From NCBI GenBank assembly GCA_017444015.1, contig JAFSXN010000117.1, positions 1-62,836 on the forward strand: a DNA stretch of 62,836 bases. The letters run 5' to 3'. Shown here in pieces: positions 62,065 through 62,836 of this stretch. Under the pieces are notes generated by a model, which made no database searches, had not been told where the DNA came from, and saw only the letters and a list, made by a program, of their open reading frames with translations. How positions within the stretch are numbered: the stretch's first letter is position 1; every line of letters begins with the position of its first letter. Made by a program: the position numbers and the translations under genes. The stretch comes from Lachnospiraceae bacterium (GTDB taxonomy: Bacteria; Bacillota; Clostridia; Lachnospirales; Lachnospiraceae).

Positions 62065-62260
62065 CTAACGAAGCCGGCACGCCAGTCGATCCTCTTCATT
62101 CAACTCCTTTAATAATAAAATGTCAATATTACTAATGCAATGGACTTTTTCGGCGAAATGTAGTCGCCAGAATTGAGTTACTAACGTGATCTCATGTGGA
62201 TCCATTTGATATTTATCTGCCGGATCATAGTAGCATGTCCGGCTCAGATTTTCAACAGAA

Positions 62261-62307
62261 AGATAATCAGATATGCTTATGCTTATAAGATAATCAGATA
62301 TGCTTAT
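62261..62307. repeat. 20-bp direct repeat near the XRE gene
   Basis: AGATAATCAGATATGCTTAT occurs at 62261-62280 and 62288-62307 (27-bp period). The repeat ends 8 bp from the stop codon of the XRE regulator gene. The rest of 62065-62314 is non-coding, with nothing else recognised. Confidence 0.65.
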
Positions 62308-62314
62308 ACTTTTC

Positions 62315-62818
62315 TTAAAGAGTATCCTCCGCGCAGGCCGCGATCAGGGCGATGATCAGATTCCGTTTTACGGGAGACAGCCGCTTCAGGGCCTCGATCG
62401 TTTCCCGGTAGAAGGAATCTTCTGTTTCCTCTGTATTTCCTATTTTCTTCATTTCCTCATCATCAGATCCTGCGATTCTCTTCTGTTGAATGCTGCCTGA
62501 ATCGTTTAGAAGGCTGTTTTCCTGAACAGCAGTCTCATCCTCATACATTACTTCCTCTCCCTCCCCGGTTAACAGCCACTTCAGATCGATCCCAAGGACC
62601 TCGCAGATCGCAAGGAGCTTCTTTGCTCCCGGCATATATTCCCCTTTCTTCCACTTCGTAAGGTCATACTGCCCGATCCCAGCAAGCCTCGCTACCTGGG
62701 CATTCTTATAGCCCAGCTCGTCTCTCCGCCTCGAATAACGATCGTATATTTCAGCTTTTGTATTTGAACGGTTCTTCGATTTATTGTTTGCTGCGTTATC
62801 TGATCTTTCCATCTTCAT
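62315..62818 (-). CDS. XRE-family helix-turn-helix regulator
   Basis: This is a 167-residue protein. The N-terminal HTH (about 24-85) is of the Cro/CI type: RRRDELGYKNAQVARLAGIGQYDLTKWKKGEYMPG and LLAICEVLGIDLKWLLTGE (conserved tail LxxLxxVLxVxxxxLL). The C-terminal half (about 90-167) is acidic and ends with a helix rich in hydrophobic residues (NLIIALIAACAED). Such regulators often control mobile or defence genes. It is intact, with AGGA before the ATG, 18 bp from the right edge. Confidence 0.85.
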   Translation of the reverse strand: MKMERSDNAANNKSKNRSNTKAEIYDRYSRRRDELGYKNAQVARLAGIGQYDLTKWKKGEYMPGAKKLLAICEVLGIDLKWLLTGEGEEVMYEDETAVQENSLLNDSGSIQQKRIAGSDDEEMKKIGNTEETEDSFYRETIEALKRLSPVKRNLIIALIAACAEDTL

Positions 62819-62836
62819 TCTTTCCTTAGCCAGGCA

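Overview
The window looks like a chromosomal segment of a Gram-positive Clostridia bacterium, probably a Lachnospiraceae relative. This rests on the gene families (DUF285 surface repeats, LytTR/GHKL two-component pair, AAA/PD-(D/E)XK proteins, Firmicutes-type S12 and L10 leader) and is inference, not a phylogeny. There are no tRNA or rRNA genes and no CRISPR array that I can see.

The backbone is the classical L11-beta-str cluster, all on the minus strand: rpmG-secE-nusG-rplK-rplA (59.6 to 57.4 kb), rplJ-rplL-rpoB-rpoC (44.6 to 35.1 kb) and rpsL-rpsG-fusA-tuf (3.7 kb to the left edge). The unusual point is that this normally tight cluster is split twice. About 12.7 kb of accessory genes lies between rplA and rplJ, and about 31 kb lies between rpoC and rpsL. 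Each of the three blocks keeps a good sigma-A-type promoter of its own (59805-59833, 44962-44990, 3767-3795), and the rplJ block has a recognisable L10 autoregulatory leader.

The rpoC-rpsL island, from left to right, holds: a type IIG-like restriction-modification pair (3.9-8.6 kb); a large DUF285/InlB-repeat surface protein (8.9-12.3 kb); a DUF4143 ATPase; a plus-strand block with a GGDEF protein lacking its catalytic residues, an ECF sigma factor, a membrane protein and a transglutaminase lipoprotein, followed by a reduced type IV pilus/type II secretion-like cluster (14.5-21.9 kb); a toxin-antitoxin pair; and a minus-strand sugar catabolism locus (22.7-34.5 kb) with an Rbs/Als-type ABC importer, ROK and PfkB kinases, a SIS isomerase, an Rpe/AlsE-type epimerase, a D-lyxose/mannose-type isomerase, a mutarotase-like protein and a class II aldolase. 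The best reading of that locus is a rare-hexose (allose/allulose-like) route into fructose 1,6-bisphosphate.

The rplA-rplJ island holds a secreted M64-like metallopeptidase divergent from a GHKL/LytTR two-component system, a Uma2 protein, a Phd/YoeB-type toxin-antitoxin pair, and a DUF1349-CapA-polytopic membrane protein operon. At the right edge are an AAA/PD-(D/E)XK protein, an Rpn-type nuclease remnant and an XRE regulator.

The most distinctive feature is a set of small, hairpin-rich, non-autonomous dispersed repeats, called here F1, F2 and F3. F1 (133-167 bp, four full copies) has imperfect terminal inverted repeats and apparent 7-bp target duplications. One copy is inserted in frame near the start of a kinase gene, two flank a sugar kinase gene in opposite orientation, and one lies in the rpoB 5' leader. 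F2 (about 110-195 bp) has 16-bp terminal inverted repeats, and one copy has a perfect 8-bp duplication. F3 (about 135 bp) carries three hairpins and lies just after stop codons. No transposase is present in the window.
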